DNA of 64,000 nt from Mycobacterium arosiense ATCC BAA-1401 = DSM 45069 (GTDB lineage Bacteria > Actinomycetota > Actinomycetes > Mycobacteriales > Mycobacteriaceae): assembly GCF_002086125.1 (NCBI RefSeq), contig NZ_MVHG01000002.1, positions 136,702-200,701 on the forward strand, written 5' to 3'. Position numbers and translations under genes: made by a program. The notes beneath the pieces were generated by a model. It was not told the origin of the DNA. It ran no database searches and worked only from the letters and a program-made list of their open reading frames with translations. This document shows positions 29,169 through 38,929 of the stretch, piece by piece (the first letter of the stretch is position 1; the number at the start of each line of letters is the position of its first letter).

Positions 29169-29927
29169 ATGCGGCGCACATTTGACGACCTGATCGCCGA
29201 GGCGAACGCAGCCCCGGTCGAGGGCTGGGAATTTTCGTGGCTGGACGGCCGGGCCACCGAGGAGCGCCCGTCGTGGGGCTACCAGCGGCTGTTACGGGAG
29301 CGGTTGGCGACGGTGTCGGCCGCGTTGGACATTCACACCGGCGGCGGTGAGGTGCTGTCCGGCGCGGGACCGTTCCCGCCCACCATGGCGGCCATCGAGA
29401 CGTGGCCCCCGAACGCGGCGCTGGCTACCCGGCGGCTGCATCCGCTCGGCGTGGTGGTGGTCGCGACCCGCGACGAGCCGCCGCTGCCGTTCGGCGACGA
29501 GGCGTTCGACCTGGTGACCACGCGCCACCCGATCTCCGTCTGGTGGTCGGAGATCCTGCGCGTGCTGCGCCCGGGCGGCACCTACTTCGCGCAGCACATC
29601 GGCCCGGCCACCATGGGCGAGCTGGTCGAGTACTTCATCGGGCCGCAGCCGGAGAAATGGGCCGAGTTCCACCCCGACGCGGTGCGCGCGCAGGCCGAGG
29701 CGGCCGGGCTGCAGATCGTCGACATCCGCATGGAGCGGATGCGCGCCGAGTTCTTCGACATCGGTGCCGTCGTGTACTTCCTGCGCAAGGTGATCTGGAC
29801 GGTGCCCGACTTCAGCGTGCAGCGGTACCGCGACCGGCTGGCCGAACTGCACTGCCGCATCGAATCCGACGGGCCGTTCGTCGGCCACTCCGTGCGGCTG
29901 CTCGTCGAGGCCCGCAAGCCGGCGTGA
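29169..29927 (+). CDS. SAM-dependent methyltransferase-like protein
   Basis: 252 residues from ATG 29169 (ATG 29160 also in frame; neither has a clear ribosome site). The class I fold is recognisable: a degenerate GxGxG loop (HTGGGEVLSGAG), PPLPFGDEAFDLVTTRHP (motif II/III) and ILRVLRPGGTYFAQHIG (post motif). The C-terminal half carries a ubiquinone-methyltransferase-like cap. The substrate is unknown. It occupies the place of lprI between glbN and rluD, 1 bp from the convergent rluD stop. Confidence 0.75.
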   Translation: MRRTFDDLIAEANAAPVEGWEFSWLDGRATEERPSWGYQRLLRERLATVSAALDIHTGGGEVLSGAGPFPPTMAAIETWPPNAALATRRLHPLGVVVVATRDEPPLPFGDEAFDLVTTRHPISVWWSEILRVLRPGGTYFAQHIGPATMGELVEYFIGPQPEKWAEFHPDAVRAQAEAAGLQIVDIRMERMRAEFFDIGAVVYFLRKVIWTVPDFSVQRYRDRLAELHCRIESDGPFVGHSVRLLVEARKPA

Positions 29928-29928
29928 G

Positions 29929-30855
29929 TCAGCCCTCGTCGCGCAGCACGTCCAGCGCGTGTTGCAGGTCGGGTGGGTAGAGACTGACGATCTCCATCCG
30001 CCTGCCATCGGCCGGATGGGCGAACGACAGCGAGCGGGCGTGCAGCCATTGCCGTTCCAGCCCAAGCTTTTTCGCGAGTTTGGGGTCGGCGCTGTAGACG
30101 AGGTCGCCGCAGCAGGGGTGATGCAGGGCGGAGAAATGCACCCGGATCTGGTGCGTGCGGCCGGTTTCCAGGTGCACGTCGAGCAGGCTGGCGGCGACGA
30201 AGGCCTCCACGGTGTCGTAGTGGGTGAGGCTGTGCCGGCCGTCCTTGGTGACCGCGAACTTCCACTCACCGCCGCGGTGCCGGCCGATCGGCGCGTCGAT
30301 GGTCCCGCTGGACGGGTCCGGATGTCCTTGCACCAGCGCGTGATAGCGCTTGTCGACGGTGCGCTGCCTGAACGCCCGCTTGAGCAGCGTGTAGGCGCGC
30401 TCGGAGATCGCCACCACCATCACCCCCGAGGTGCCGACGTCCAGGCGGTGCACGATGCCCTGCCGCTCGGGCACCCCCGAGGTGGTGATCCGGTAACCGG
30501 CGGCGGCCAAACCACCGAGCACGGTCGGGCCGCTCCAACCGACCGACGCGTGCGCGGCCACCGCGGCCGGCTTGTCGACGGCGACGATGTCGTCGTCGGA
30601 GTACAGGATCGTCATGCCCTCGATGTCGACCGGCGTGTTCTGCAGCGGCGCCGGCGCTTCGGGTAGGCGCACCTGCAGCCAGGCGCCGCCGGTCAGCCGG
30701 TCGGACTTGCCGGCCTGCACGCCGTCGAGCTCGACGCCGCCGTTCTCGGCCAGCGCGGCCGCCGCGCTGCGCGAGAGCCCCAGCAGGCGTGCCAGTCCGG
30801 CGTCGACGCGCATGCCCGCCAGTCCCTCCGGGACGGGCATCGAGCGGTCACTCAC
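29929..30855 (-). CDS. RluD-type pseudouridine synthase (Rv1540-like)
   Basis: 308 residues, the same length as Rv1540. An N-terminal S4 RNA-binding domain ([20 protein letters not shown]) precedes the RluA/RluD catalytic domain with [14 protein letters not shown], whose Asp is the catalytic residue. [12 protein letters not shown] and the C-terminal KKL-like part follow. It probably converts uridines in 23S rRNA; the exact site cannot be told. The GTG start overlaps lspA by 8 bp, as in most actinobacteria. Confidence 0.92.
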   Translation of the reverse strand: MSDRSMPVPEGLAGMRVDAGLARLLGLSRSAAAALAENGGVELDGVQAGKSDRLTGGAWLQVRLPEAPAPLQNTPVDIEGMTILYSDDDIVAVDKPAAVAAHASVGWSGPTVLGGLAAAGYRITTSGVPERQGIVHRLDVGTSGVMVVAISERAYTLLKRAFRQRTVDKRYHALVQGHPDPSSGTIDAPIGRHRGGEWKFAVTKDGRHSLTHYDTVEAFVAASLLDVHLETGRTHQIRVHFSALHHPCCGDLVYSADPKLAKKLGLERQWLHARSLSFAHPADGRRMEIVSLYPPDLQHALDVLRDEG

Positions 30856-31498
30856 CCGCGCCGTCTCCGGCGTCGTTTGCGTCCTTGCGCCGGTCGCCGG
30901 CGCTGCGCCGGCCGACCGAGTCGAAATCGAACCCGAAGATCGACAGCACCACCAGCAGGATGGCGCCGCCGACCACCGAGGGATCGGCGACGTTGAACAC
31001 CGGCCACCAGCCGACCGACAGGAAGTCCACGACGTGGCCGCGCAGCGGGCCCGGGGCGCGGAAGAAGCGATCGACCAGGTTGCCCATCGCGCCGCCGAGG
31101 ATCATGCCCAGGCCCACCGCCCACCAGGGTGACACCAGGCGCCGCCCCATCCAGAAGATGCCGACCACCACCCCGGTCGCGATCAGCGTCAGCACCCAGG
31201 TGTAGCCCGTCGCCATCGAGAACGCCGCCCCCGAATTGCGGACCAGGGTCCAGGTGACCGTGTCCCCGATGATCGGCACCGGCTGTCCGGGCGGGAGCAG
31301 TTTGACGGCGAGGACCTTGGTGACGATGTCGAGGGCCAGCACGATGGCCGCGATCGACAACAGCAGCCGCAGCCGCCGTGGCGCAGTTTCGGGCGGCGCG
31401 ACGGTGCCGGGCTCCGCGTCCCGCTCGACCGGGGCGGCTTCACCGGCCTGTTCGGCTGAGGTCACCGGCTCAGTCGAGTTTGTTGGTTCTTCAGGCAC
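30848..31498 (-). CDS. lspA: Lipoprotein signal peptidase
   Basis: 216 residues, four transmembrane helices. It removes signal peptides from diacylated prolipoproteins at the outer face of the plasma membrane. The catalytic Asp pair is in GNLVDRFF and FNVADPS, and the conserved RNSGAAFS block is present. A Pro/Glu-rich cytosolic N-tail of about 45 residues precedes helix 1. GTG 31498 aligns with the start of M. tuberculosis Rv1539; ATG 31537 would add 13 residues. It overlaps the following rluD-like gene. Confidence 0.95.
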   Translation of the reverse strand: MPEEPTNSTEPVTSAEQAGEAAPVERDAEPGTVAPPETAPRRLRLLLSIAAIVLALDIVTKVLAVKLLPPGQPVPIIGDTVTWTLVRNSGAAFSMATGYTWVLTLIATGVVVGIFWMGRRLVSPWWAVGLGMILGGAMGNLVDRFFRAPGPLRGHVVDFLSVGWWPVFNVADPSVVGGAILLVVLSIFGFDFDSVGRRSAGDRRKDANDAGDGAGE

Positions 31499-31562
31499 TT
31501 CCCCATCATCCCCTACCGCCCCACGCAGGCGAGCCATGTCGGCAATGCGCAATGATGCCAGC

Positions 31563-32501
31563 ATGGCCCGCCTCACCGTGATCGCCACCGGGGGCACGAT
31601 ATCCACCGGCACCGGCGCGGACGGGGTGCATCGGCCCTCGTACAGCGGGGCGGACCTGACGGCGCCCTTCTCCGCGGGGCACGACGTCGACGTGGTTGAC
31701 CTGCTGGCGGTCGACAGCTCGGAGCTGACGCTGGCCGACTGGGACCGGATCCGTGACGCGGTGACCGCCGCCGTCGACGGCGGCGCCGACGGGGTGGTGG
31801 TCCTGCACGGCACCGACACCATGGAGGAAAGCGCGCTGTGGCTCGATCTCACCTATGCGGGCCAGGCCCCGGTGGTGCTGACCGGCGCCATGCGCAGCGC
31901 CGACGCGCCGGACGCGGACGGCCCGGGTAACGTGCGCGATGCCCTTACCGTGGCGGCCACCCCGGCCGCGCGGGGCCTGGGCGTGCTGGTGTGCTTCGCC
32001 GGGCGGGTGCTGCAACCGCTGGGCATGACCAAGGTGGCCACCGACGACCTGAGCGGCTTCACCGCACAGCTGCTCGGCGCCGTCGCCGGTGGCGTGAAGC
32101 TGGCCGGCCCCAAGACCCGCCCGCACGTCGGCGAGGTGCGGGCCGGCACCGCGCCGCGCGTCGACATCGTCGCCGCGTACCTGGGCAGCGACGCGGTGGC
32201 GCTCGATGCGTGCGTGGCCGCCGGGGCGCGGGCCGTGGTGCTCGAGGCGTTGGGGTCGGGCAACGCCGGGCCGGCAGTCGTCGACGCGGTGCGCCGGCAC
32301 TGCCGCGACGGGGTGGTGGTCGCGGTGTCCACCCGCGTGCCCGGCGGTCGGGTCGGCGCCAGTTACGGCCCCGGGCATGAGATGGCGGCCGCCGGGGCGG
32401 TGCTGGTGCCACGGCTGCGGCCGCCCCAGGCGCGGGTGCTGCTGATGGCCGCGCTGGCCGCGAAGCTACCCCCCGCCGACGTCATCGCCCGGTGGGGCTG
32501 A
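31563..32501 (+). CDS. ansA: L-asparaginase AnsA
   Basis: 312 residues. It hydrolyses asparagine to aspartate and ammonia; in mycobacteria this supports nitrogen assimilation and acid resistance. The two active-site threonine motifs are ATGGTISTG (about 8-16) and HGTDTMEES (about 84). The start [11 protein letters not shown] matches Rv1538c; no ribosome site is evident, so it may be leaderless. It is divergent from lspA, and its last 36 bp overlap the convergent dinX. Confidence 0.93.
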   Translation: MARLTVIATGGTISTGTGADGVHRPSYSGADLTAPFSAGHDVDVVDLLAVDSSELTLADWDRIRDAVTAAVDGGADGVVVLHGTDTMEESALWLDLTYAGQAPVVLTGAMRSADAPDADGPGNVRDALTVAATPAARGLGVLVCFAGRVLQPLGMTKVATDDLSGFTAQLLGAVAGGVKLAGPKTRPHVGEVRAGTAPRVDIVAAYLGSDAVALDACVAAGARAVVLEALGSGNAGPAVVDAVRRHCRDGVVVAVSTRVPGGRVGASYGPGHEMAAAGAVLVPRLRPPQARVLLMAALAAKLPPADVIARWG

Positions 32502-33875
32502 CACCGCGTCGGCCTGCAGGCCCCCGACGTAATCGGGCCAATCCAGCGAATCGACCGGGTTCGCGCGCACCAGTTCCCCGGCGTCGGCGGGAAACGTGCG
32601 GGCCGGGCCGGGCCCGGAGCTGCGGGTTTCGAACCGCGCGGTGACCACGCCGTGGCCCGCGCCCTGCACCCAGCCGTGCCCGAGGTCGCGGTGCGCCACG
32701 TCGTCACCGACCCGCCACCCGGCGGCCTCTGCCGCCTGGGCCCCGGGCCCGTACATCGCCTCGGACGCGGTTTCCACCGACGCTGAATCCTGTTGCGGCG
32801 GAGGCACTTCCAAGTCCGGAAACAGCGATTCCTGACGCACGTCGCTCAACCCCGAAAAGCCCACGCCGAGCAGGCGAATGGGCCCGATCTCGCGTGGATC
32901 CAGCAGCAGCCGCCGGGCCAGGCCGAGAAGCGCGGCTACCTCGGTGGTGGCATACGGCAGCGTCGCCGACCGCGTCAGCGTGCTCATGTCGGATTTCTTC
33001 AGCTTGACCGTGACGGTGCGTGCGCCACGCCCGTCGCGCAGCAGGCGCTGATGGGCGTGTTCGGCGATCGGCTCAATGGCCTCCCGCAACTGCTCCAGGC
33101 TGGTCAGGTCGACGGCGAAGGTCGATTCGGAGCTGATCTGCTTGGCTTCGGCGCGCTCGGCGACGGGCCGGTCATCGATGCCGCGGGCCAGCCGGTGCAG
33201 CGCCGGCCCGATGGTGGCGCCCAGAATGTTGGCGGCCTCGGCGTCGGTCAACGCGGCCAGCTCGCCGATGGTCTCGATGCCGAGGCGATGCAGCCTGTCC
33301 TCGGCGACCGGGCCGATCCCCCACAGCCGGCGCACCGGCAGCCCGCCCAGCAGCAGGCGTTCCTCGGCGCGGCGCACCACCCGGACCCCGTCGGGCTTGG
33401 CCAATCCCGAGGCGATCTTCGCGATCTGCTTGCCCGACCCGGCGCCCACCGAGGCGATCAGCCCGGTGTGGTCGCGGACCCGTCGGCGCAGGTCCTCGCA
33501 GAACGCCTCGACGTCCTCGGCGGACGCCCCGGCGAGCTGGGCGGGTTCGCCGAATCCCTCGTCGAAGGACAATTGCTCGACGACGGGCACCACGGCGCGG
33601 ATGGTGTCGAAGACGCGGCGGCTGGCCAGCCCGTACACCACGCCGCGCGGCGGGAGCACCACCGCGCTCACGCCGACCAGCCGGCGGGCCTGATGCATGG
33701 GCATGGCCGACCGCGCCCCGAACACCCGCGCCTCGTAGCTGGCCCCCGCCACGACGCCGCGCCCACCCACGCCCCCGACCAGCACCGGGCGTCCGCGCAG
33801 CGTCGGGCGGGTGAGTTGCTCGACGGAGGCGAAGAACGCATCCATGTCCAGGTGCAGCACCCACCGCGACTCCAC
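32466..33875 (-). CDS. dinB1: Translesion DNA polymerase IV (Y family), DinX/DinB1
   Basis: 469 residues from GTG 33875 ([15 protein letters not shown]). The Y-family palm has D10-M-D12 (HLDMDAFF) and SFDE (about 103) as metal ligands. A helix-hairpin-helix thumb ([17 protein letters not shown]) and little finger follow, then a C-terminal tail of about 110 residues with [31 protein letters not shown]. It matches M. tuberculosis DinX (Rv1537). The start lies 16 bp from the downstream 63-bp repeat. The frame stays open far upstream, but that part is antisense-shifted sequence of the neighbouring gene. Confidence 0.93.
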   Translation of the reverse strand: MESRWVLHLDMDAFFASVEQLTRPTLRGRPVLVGGVGGRGVVAGASYEARVFGARSAMPMHQARRLVGVSAVVLPPRGVVYGLASRRVFDTIRAVVPVVEQLSFDEGFGEPAQLAGASAEDVEAFCEDLRRRVRDHTGLIASVGAGSGKQIAKIASGLAKPDGVRVVRRAEERLLLGGLPVRRLWGIGPVAEDRLHRLGIETIGELAALTDAEAANILGATIGPALHRLARGIDDRPVAERAEAKQISSESTFAVDLTSLEQLREAIEPIAEHAHQRLLRDGRGARTVTVKLKKSDMSTLTRSATLPYATTEVAALLGLARRLLLDPREIGPIRLLGVGFSGLSDVRQESLFPDLEVPPPQQDSASVETASEAMYGPGAQAAEAAGWRVGDDVAHRDLGHGWVQGAGHGVVTARFETRSSGPGPARTFPADAGELVRANPVDSLDWPDYVGGLQADAVSAPPGDDVGGG

Positions 33876-33891
33876 ACCTCGGAACCTAGTA

Positions 33892-33954
33892 CCGCGAGAC
33901 TGTAACCAGCGACCGGCGGTGTCGAGAAACGTGACGACAGTTGCAGTCTCGCGG
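33892..33954 (-). repeat. 63-bp hairpin element, copy 1, after the DUF559 gene
   Basis: The ends CCGCGAGACTGTAA and TTGCAGTCTCGCGG form a 14-bp inverted repeat with one G-T pair. The element begins immediately after the TGA of the DUF559 gene (minus strand) and stops 16 bp before dinX. A second copy of exactly 63 bp, about two-thirds identical by hand alignment, lies at 34850-34912. It may be a terminator, RNA processing site or mobile end. Confidence 0.75.
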
Positions 33955-34818
33955 TCAGGCGGGGCACCCCCTGGCCAGCAGGGCGCTTCGAGCCCGATCC
34001 ACAACGACGTCGGGCCGGTGACGCAGCAGGTCGGCGCCGACCCGGACCAGGCGCCAGCCCAAGCGCTCCAGTTCGGCCGTGCGCTCGATGTCGTTCGCGC
34101 GGATGCGCGGATCCGTCCAGTGTTGCGGGCCGTCGTATTCCACCCCAACGAGCCACTCTTCCCAGCCCATGTCGATCCTGGCCAGCACCGCACCCCAGGC
34201 GTTGCGCACGATGATCTGGGTTTGCGGCCTGGGCAAGCCGCCGCGAACCAGCACGAGCCTCGTCCTGGTCTCCTGGGGGGATTCGGCGCCCGCATCGACG
34301 AGCGGCAGCGCTCGGCGCAGCTGCTTCATGCCGCGGGCACCGCGGTGGGCCTTCAGCAAGGGGTACACGTCTTTGGCCGCAACGCCCGTGGCTCGGGCCA
34401 AGGCGTCGATCCGGATCACCGCGCCCGTCAACCCCGCCGATCGACGACCGACGTCGAATGCGGTGCGGGCGGGTGTCGTGACCGGCACGCCGTCGACCGT
34501 CGTCACATCCTCGGGCCGCAGCACGTCGTTTCGGGTGACGATCAACGACGGCGGGCGCGTGCGATTGCACACCAATTCGGCCGGCGCATTGGCATCGATC
34601 CACCCGTCCCCGAGAAGCGCCGCCGCGGAGTTGCCTGCCACCACGGCTTCCTTCCCGGACCAGAGCCACGCGGCGATCGCGCGATCGCGGGCGGTCAGTT
34701 GGCTGCCGCGCCGTTGGTAGACGTTGCGATAGATCCGGGTGCAGGAGCGTCGAAGCTCGCGTTCCGTCCACGCTCCCGCTCGGACGGCTTCGGTGCCGAC
34801 GAAGGGTCCTGTACTCAC
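33955..34818 (-). CDS. DUF559 / Vsr-like PD-(D/E)XK nuclease-like protein with AbiEi-like N-terminus
   Basis: 287 residues from GTG 34818. The N-terminal part ([28 protein letters not shown]) and the following [11 protein letters not shown] region resemble the AbiEi-type antitoxin/regulator arrangement of mycobacterial proteins with a C-terminal DUF559 domain. The C-terminal ~90 residues have a restriction-endonuclease-like pattern: [26 protein letters not shown], then HW and [19 protein letters not shown]. Candidate metal ligands are the Glu of QETRTR and D/E in ARID and VEYDG. No toxin or methylase partner is adjacent. It interrupts the ileS-dinX junction of M. tuberculosis and is bracketed by two related 63-bp elements. 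The function is unknown, perhaps DNA repair, defence or selfish. Confidence 0.75.
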   Translation of the reverse strand: MSTGPFVGTEAVRAGAWTERELRRSCTRIYRNVYQRRGSQLTARDRAIAAWLWSGKEAVVAGNSAAALLGDGWIDANAPAELVCNRTRPPSLIVTRNDVLRPEDVTTVDGVPVTTPARTAFDVGRRSAGLTGAVIRIDALARATGVAAKDVYPLLKAHRGARGMKQLRRALPLVDAGAESPQETRTRLVLVRGGLPRPQTQIIVRNAWGAVLARIDMGWEEWLVGVEYDGPQHWTDPRIRANDIERTAELERLGWRLVRVGADLLRHRPDVVVDRARSALLARGCPA

Positions 34819-34849
34819 GAGAGCAGGGTGGCACGCCCCTCTGACACCC

Positions 34850-34912
34850 CCGCGAGACTGCAACTACCGACAGCGCTTCTCGGGAAATGCGTCGTGGAAT
34901 ACAGTTTCGCGG
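34850..34912 (-). repeat. 63-bp hairpin element, copy 2, after ileS
   Basis: The left end CCGCGAGACTGCA pairs imperfectly with the right end TACAGTTTCGCGG. By hand alignment it matches copy 1 at about 43 of 63 positions without gaps, with shared blocks at both ends and a central TCG-GAAA block. It starts 2 bp after the ileS stop codon, and both copies follow a GCC-TGA gene end. Confidence 0.72.
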
Positions 34913-34914
34913 AA

Positions 34915-37900
34915 TCAGGCCTTGGCGATGCTCACCCGCACGCCGTCGCCGATGGCGACGGCGCCTGCCGGATCGCCGAATTCGAAACTGGTGGCGAGTA
35001 TCTCCCCCGCGATGAGGTCGCGATGGGTGCGCGCCCAGTCGGCCCGCTCCTCTGGAACCGCCATCACCACCGAAATCCGGTCGGACACATCCAAACCCGT
35101 CGACTTGCGCAGCTCTTGCAGTTCGCGGATCCGGTCCTTGGCCCAGCCTTCGGCCTCGAGTTCGGGGGTCACCGTGCCGTCCAACACCACCAGGCCCGCG
35201 CCGTTCGGCAGGGCCGCGGTGAATTCCGGGTCGGCGGCGACCAATCGCGAACTGTATTCCTCGGGCTGCAGCACCGCGGGACCCGCGGTCAGGGTGCCGT
35301 CGGGATTGACGACCCCCTCGCCCGCCTTGACCGCCTTGATGGCGGCCTGCACGTCCTTGCCCAGCCGCGGCCCGGCCACCCGGGCGTTGACGGTGAGCTC
35401 GAAGCGGCCGTAGGTGTCGATCGCGTCGGTCAGCTCGACGCTCTTGACGTTGAGCTCGTCGGCCATGAGGTCGACGAACGGCTCCAGTCGCCGCGGATCA
35501 TCCACGGCCACCGTTAGTTTCGGCAGCGGCAACCGCACCCGCAGCTTCTTGGCCTTGCGCAGCGAGGACGCGGCCGAGCAGACGTCACGGACCTGGTCCA
35601 TCGCGGCCACCAGGTCGGGGTCGGCGGGCAGCGCATCGGCGTCGGGCCAATCGGTCAGGTGCACCGACCGGCCCCCGGTCAGGCCGCGCCAGACGATCTC
35701 GGTCACCGACGGAAGCAGCGGCGCGGCCAGCCGCGCGGTCACCTCTAGCACGGTGTGCAGGGTGTCGATGGCGTCGACATCCTCTGCCCAGAACCGTGAA
35801 CGTGACCGCCGCACATACCAGTTCGTCAACGCCTCGGTGAACTGCCGCAGCTGCTCGCAGGCCCGCGAGATGTCGCAGGTGTCCATTTCGTGGGTCAGGC
35901 CGTCGCGCAGCTCGGCGAGCTTGGCCAGGATGTAGCGGTCCAGCACCTGCGTCGAATCGGTGCGCCAGGTGCCGACTTTGGGCGCGTAGAGGGCCAGGAA
36001 GCTGTAGGCGTTCCACAGCGGCAACAGCACCTGGCGCACGCCTTCGCGGATGCCCTGCTCGGTCACGATGAGGTTCCCGCCGCGCAGGATCGGCGAGGCC
36101 ATCAGAAACCAGCGCATGGCGTCGGAGCCGTCGCGGTCGAACACCTCGGACACGTCGGGATAGTTGCGCAGCGACTTGCTCATCTTCTGGCCGTCGGAGC
36201 CCAGCACGATGCCATGTGCCACACAGGTTTTGAAGGCGGGCCGGTCGAACAGCGCGGTGGCCAGCACGTGCAGGGTGTAGAACCAGCCGCGGGTCTGCCC
36301 GATGTACTCGACGATGAAGTCGCCGGGATAGTGGCTGTCGAACCAGTCCGCATTCTCGAACGGGTAATGCACCTGTGCGTACGGCATCGAACCCGAGTCG
36401 AACCACACGTCGAGCACGTCGGGGATGCGACGCATCGTGCTGGCCCCGGTCGGGTCGTCCGGGTTGGGCCGGGTCAGCTCGTCGATGAACGGCCGGTGCA
36501 GGTTCGTGGGGCGCACCCCGAAGTCGCGTTCGAGTTCGTCGAGGCTGCCGTAGACGTCGATCCTCGGGTAGGCGGGGTCGTCGGACTTCCATACCGGAAT
36601 CGGGGTGCCCCAGTACCGGTTTCGCGAGATCGACCAGTCGCGCGCACCCTGCAGCCATTTGCCGAACTGGCCGTCCTTGACATGCTCGGGGTACCAGGTG
36701 ATCTGCTGGTTGAGTTCGACCATGCGGTCCCGGAATTCGGTGACCGCGACGAACCACGACGACACCGCCCGGTAGATCAGCGGATTGCGGCATCGCCAGC
36801 AGTGCGGGTAAGGGTGCTCGTAGGTTTCGTGGCGCAGCAGCACCGCCCCGTTGGCCGCGGCCGGTCCGCTGCCGCTCTTCAGGTCGCGGATGATGTGCGG
36901 GTTGGCGTCAAAGACGTGCTGCCCCTGGTAATCCGGCACCGTGGCGTCGAAGCGGCCCTTGGAATCGACCGGCGTGACCGGGACGATGCCGACCTGGTCG
37001 GTGGTGGCCATGTCGTCCTCGCCGTAGGCCGGCGCCATGTGCACGATGCCGGTGCCGTCCTCGGTGGTGACGAACTCACCGGGCAGCACCGCAAAGGCCT
37101 TATCGGTGTCCATGAAATACGGAAACGGCGGCAGGTACCGGGTGCCGAGCAGGTCGGCGCCGCGATGGGTGGAAAGGATCTCGGGTTCATCCCCCAGCTC
37201 GCGGGCGTAGGCGGCCAGCCGCGGTTGCGCGAGCACGAAACGCCTGCCCTGCGACCGGACTTCGACGTAGGTCACCTCGGGGTGCACGGCGACGGCGAGG
37301 TTGGACGGCAGGGTCCACGGTGTCGTCGTCCACACCAGCAGACGGGCCCCGTCCAGCGGACCGCCGACCACCTTGAACCCCACCGTCAGGGCGGGATCCT
37401 GACGGCTCTGGTACACGTCGTCGTCCATCCGCAATTCGTGGTTGGACAGCGGGGTTTCGTCACGCCAGCAATACGGCAACACCCGGTAGCCCTCATAGGC
37501 CAGCCCCTTGTCCCAGAGTTGGCTGAACGCCCAGATCACCGACTCCATGTAGGGCAGATCCAGCGTCTTGTAGTCGTTGTCGAAGTCGACCCAGCGCGCC
37601 TGACGGGTGACGTAGGCCTGCCACTCGTCGGTGTAGCGCAGCACCGAGGCGCGGCAGGCGCCGTTGAACGCGGCGATGCCCATGTCGTCGATCTGCGATT
37701 TGTCGGTGATGCCCAGCTGGCGTTCGACTTCGAGCTCGGCCGGCAGCCCGTGGGTATCCCAGCCGAAGCGGCGCTCCACCTTGTAGCCGCGCATGGTGCG
37801 GTACCGCGGGACGATGTCCTTGACGTAGCCGGTGAGCAGGTGACCGTAGTGCGGCAGCCCGTTGGCGAACGGCGGGCCGTCGTAGAACACGTATTCTTCG

Positions 37901-38058
37901 GCGCCGTCGCGGCGGGCGATGCTGGCGCGGAAGGTGTCGTCGCGGGCCCAGTAGCCGAGCACCTCGAGCTCGAGCGCCGGGAAGTCGGGCGCTTTCGGCT
38001 TCGGGTAGCCCTGGACGGACTCCACCGGCGAAGCGCCGAGGTCAGCGTTGTCGGTCAC
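34915..38058 (-). CDS. ileS: Isoleucyl-tRNA synthetase
   Basis: 1047 residues, class I synthetase charging tRNA-Ile. The HIGH-type motif is PHYGHLL (about 71), KMSKS is in QKMSKSLRN (about 622), and the CP1 editing domain has [11 protein letters not shown] and the DDGTG-like EDGTGIVH. It is the long eukaryote-like (IleS2-type) form, as in M. tuberculosis and linked to mupirocin tolerance. GTG 38058 (VTDNAD) matches the M. tuberculosis start; GTG 38082 would add eight residues and contains the AGGAG site, so 38058 is preferred despite a 12-nt spacing. A T-box leader precedes it. Confidence 0.95.
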   Translation of the reverse strand: MTDNADLGASPVESVQGYPKPKAPDFPALELEVLGYWARDDTFRASIARRDGAEEYVFYDGPPFANGLPHYGHLLTGYVKDIVPRYRTMRGYKVERRFGWDTHGLPAELEVERQLGITDKSQIDDMGIAAFNGACRASVLRYTDEWQAYVTRQARWVDFDNDYKTLDLPYMESVIWAFSQLWDKGLAYEGYRVLPYCWRDETPLSNHELRMDDDVYQSRQDPALTVGFKVVGGPLDGARLLVWTTTPWTLPSNLAVAVHPEVTYVEVRSQGRRFVLAQPRLAAYARELGDEPEILSTHRGADLLGTRYLPPFPYFMDTDKAFAVLPGEFVTTEDGTGIVHMAPAYGEDDMATTDQVGIVPVTPVDSKGRFDATVPDYQGQHVFDANPHIIRDLKSGSGPAAANGAVLLRHETYEHPYPHCWRCRNPLIYRAVSSWFVAVTEFRDRMVELNQQITWYPEHVKDGQFGKWLQGARDWSISRNRYWGTPIPVWKSDDPAYPRIDVYGSLDELERDFGVRPTNLHRPFIDELTRPNPDDPTGASTMRRIPDVLDVWFDSGSMPYAQVHYPFENADWFDSHYPGDFIVEYIGQTRGWFYTLHVLATALFDRPAFKTCVAHGIVLGSDGQKMSKSLRNYPDVSEVFDRDGSDAMRWFLMASPILRGGNLIVTEQGIREGVRQVLLPLWNAYSFLALYAPKVGTWRTDSTQVLDRYILAKLAELRDGLTHEMDTCDISRACEQLRQFTEALTNWYVRRSRSRFWAEDVDAIDTLHTVLEVTARLAAPLLPSVTEIVWRGLTGGRSVHLTDWPDADALPADPDLVAAMDQVRDVCSAASSLRKAKKLRVRLPLPKLTVAVDDPRRLEPFVDLMADELNVKSVELTDAIDTYGRFELTVNARVAGPRLGKDVQAAIKAVKAGEGVVNPDGTLTAGPAVLQPEEYSSRLVAADPEFTAALPNGAGLVVLDGTVTPELEAEGWAKDRIRELQELRKSTGLDVSDRISVVMAVPEERADWARTHRDLIAGEILATSFEFGDPAGAVAIGDGVRVSIAKA

Positions 38059-38095
38059 GATGCGCGTTGTCTCCTGTGCCACGGTGCAAACCGGG

Positions 38096-38257
38096 GACGA
38101 CGACGCGCTGGCTGCGCGAGCGCCGCGGTACCACCCCGCTTGCCGCGCTTTCGCGTGGCCACTCGATGACGGCTGTGACGGGCCTACCCGTTCGGTTCTA
38201 CTGAGCCGGTGGCTGTTCTTCCGAAGGCTCCCCGGTGATGGCCGGATCGACGCCAGT
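38096..38257 (-). promoter_or_regulatory. T-box riboswitch of ileS (translational type)
   Basis: On the minus strand the universal T-box sequence reads GGGGTGGTACCGCGG (38137 down to 38123), which binds the NCCA end of uncharged tRNA. The specifier loop contains CCATCACC with the codon ATC (38239-38237), matching isoleucine. The block CAGTAGAACCGAACGGG is the conserved stem II/IIA-B region of actinobacterial ileS T-boxes. A TAGAAT -10 box (38269-38264) would start the leader near 38257. There is no U-tract terminator before ileS, and AGGAG lies just after the T-box, so control is probably by hiding or exposing the ribosome site, as described for mycobacterial ileS. Confidence 0.92.
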
Positions 38258-38274
38258 AAGACGATTCTACGAAG

Positions 38275-38349
38275 ACCCGCAAATGCGGGTGCACTCCAAG
38301 GGGTCGCCGGGTCGCAGAGCTACCTCTGCGACCGAGTGACCCCTTGGAG
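38275..38349 (-). terminator. Long hairpin(s) separating the Rv1535-like gene from ileS
   Basis: CTCCAAGGGGTC (38294-38305) pairs with GACCCCTTGGAG (38338-38349), 12 bp. Inside it GTCGCAGAG (38311-38319) pairs with CTCTGCGAC (38324-38332) over a 4-nt loop, giving a two-tier hairpin of 21 bp. Next on the minus strand, ACCCGC-N4-GCGGGT (38275-38290) forms a second stem ending six bases before the T-box -10. This fits a mycobacterial terminator that insulates the M-box transcript from ileS. Confidence 0.7.
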
Positions 38350-38382
38350 CCTAAGCTTTTCGACGTCCATCGAAGTTCGGCT

Positions 38383-38634
38383 TCAGGCCCGGACTTCCAG
38401 GACGCCGATGCGCCACAGCGCGGCGTACACGTGCCGCAGCGGCACGCTCAGCAGGCGAGCGGCGCCGTTCACCAGCGGGTCGCCACCGGCGCCGAACAGC
38501 GGGGTGTCGGCGCGGCCGCGGGCCTTGGCCACCGGAGCCTGCGCGGGCGCCGCAATGGTGTCGGTGTCGCGCACCACCCTCAGCGTGCGGGCGGGCGCTG
38601 CGGTTACCACTTCGTCGTAGAAAGCTGCGGTCAT
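38383..38634 (-). CDS. Rv1535-like small conserved protein under M-box control
   Basis: 83 residues. The conserved part reads TLRVVRDTDTIAAPAQAP, ADTPLFGAGGDPLVNGAARLL and SVPLRHVYAALWRIGVLEV. It has no signal peptide and no named domain. It matches M. tuberculosis Rv1535, a protein of unknown function behind a predicted Mg2+-sensing M-box. ATG 38634 has AGGAGG with 5-nt spacing; the adjacent ATG 38637 would be too close. Its role in Mg2+ stress is inferred only from the leader. It ends 33 bp before a strong hairpin. Confidence 0.85.
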   Translation of the reverse strand: MTAAFYDEVVTAAPARTLRVVRDTDTIAAPAQAPVAKARGRADTPLFGAGGDPLVNGAARLLSVPLRHVYAALWRIGVLEVRA

Positions 38635-38745
38635 CATCGCCTCCTAGAGGGAGATCCAACGGGGATGGTGGACTGACGTGTCCCGTCCCGTGTTGATTCC
38701 GATCTCGAGAACGCTTGGCCGATAACGACTTAGCGTTGCGACGAC

Positions 38746-38826
38746 TCAGGCGAGAAGGTCGCGCCGGAGACCGGATCGGGACGAAACACAGTTCGGACTT
38801 CGATCCGGACTATCGCTGGAACGCAT
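38746..38826 (-). CDS. Possible leader peptide (26 residues) between M-box and Rv1535-like gene
   Basis: A short frame from ATG 38826 to TGA 38748-38746, encoding MRSSDSPDRSPNCVSSRSGL and then RRDLLA. The upstream GAGGAGGTGAGGGACAAC is one of the strongest ribosome sites in the window. It starts about 110 nt after the M-box core and about 110 nt before the main start. It could couple riboswitch state to Rho access or translation. Conservation was not checked. Confidence 0.45.
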   Translation of the reverse strand: MRSSDSPDRSPNCVSSRSGLRRDLLA

Positions 38827-38929
38827 GTTGTCCCTCACCTCCTCGCGGTCACGACGCATGCGCGGGTGGCATGCAATCTATGCGCAGCAAAGGAACGAAA
38901 CCCGACGACCGCCGGAGATCCGCACCCCT

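Noticed and set aside
30848..31852. A 334-residue form of lspA
   Set aside because: The N-terminal 118 codons run antisense to ansA; GTG 31498 matches known LspA length.
32466..34295. A 609-residue single protein made of DUF559-region sequence plus dinX
   Set aside because: The first 140 codons are an out-of-frame reading of the DUF559 gene; GTG 33875 gives the exact DinX start.
38294..38349. tRNA-like fold between the Rv1535-like gene and ileS
   Set aside because: It is a simple two-tier hairpin without T-loop (TTCRA), D-loop or anticodon arm; a terminator explains it better.
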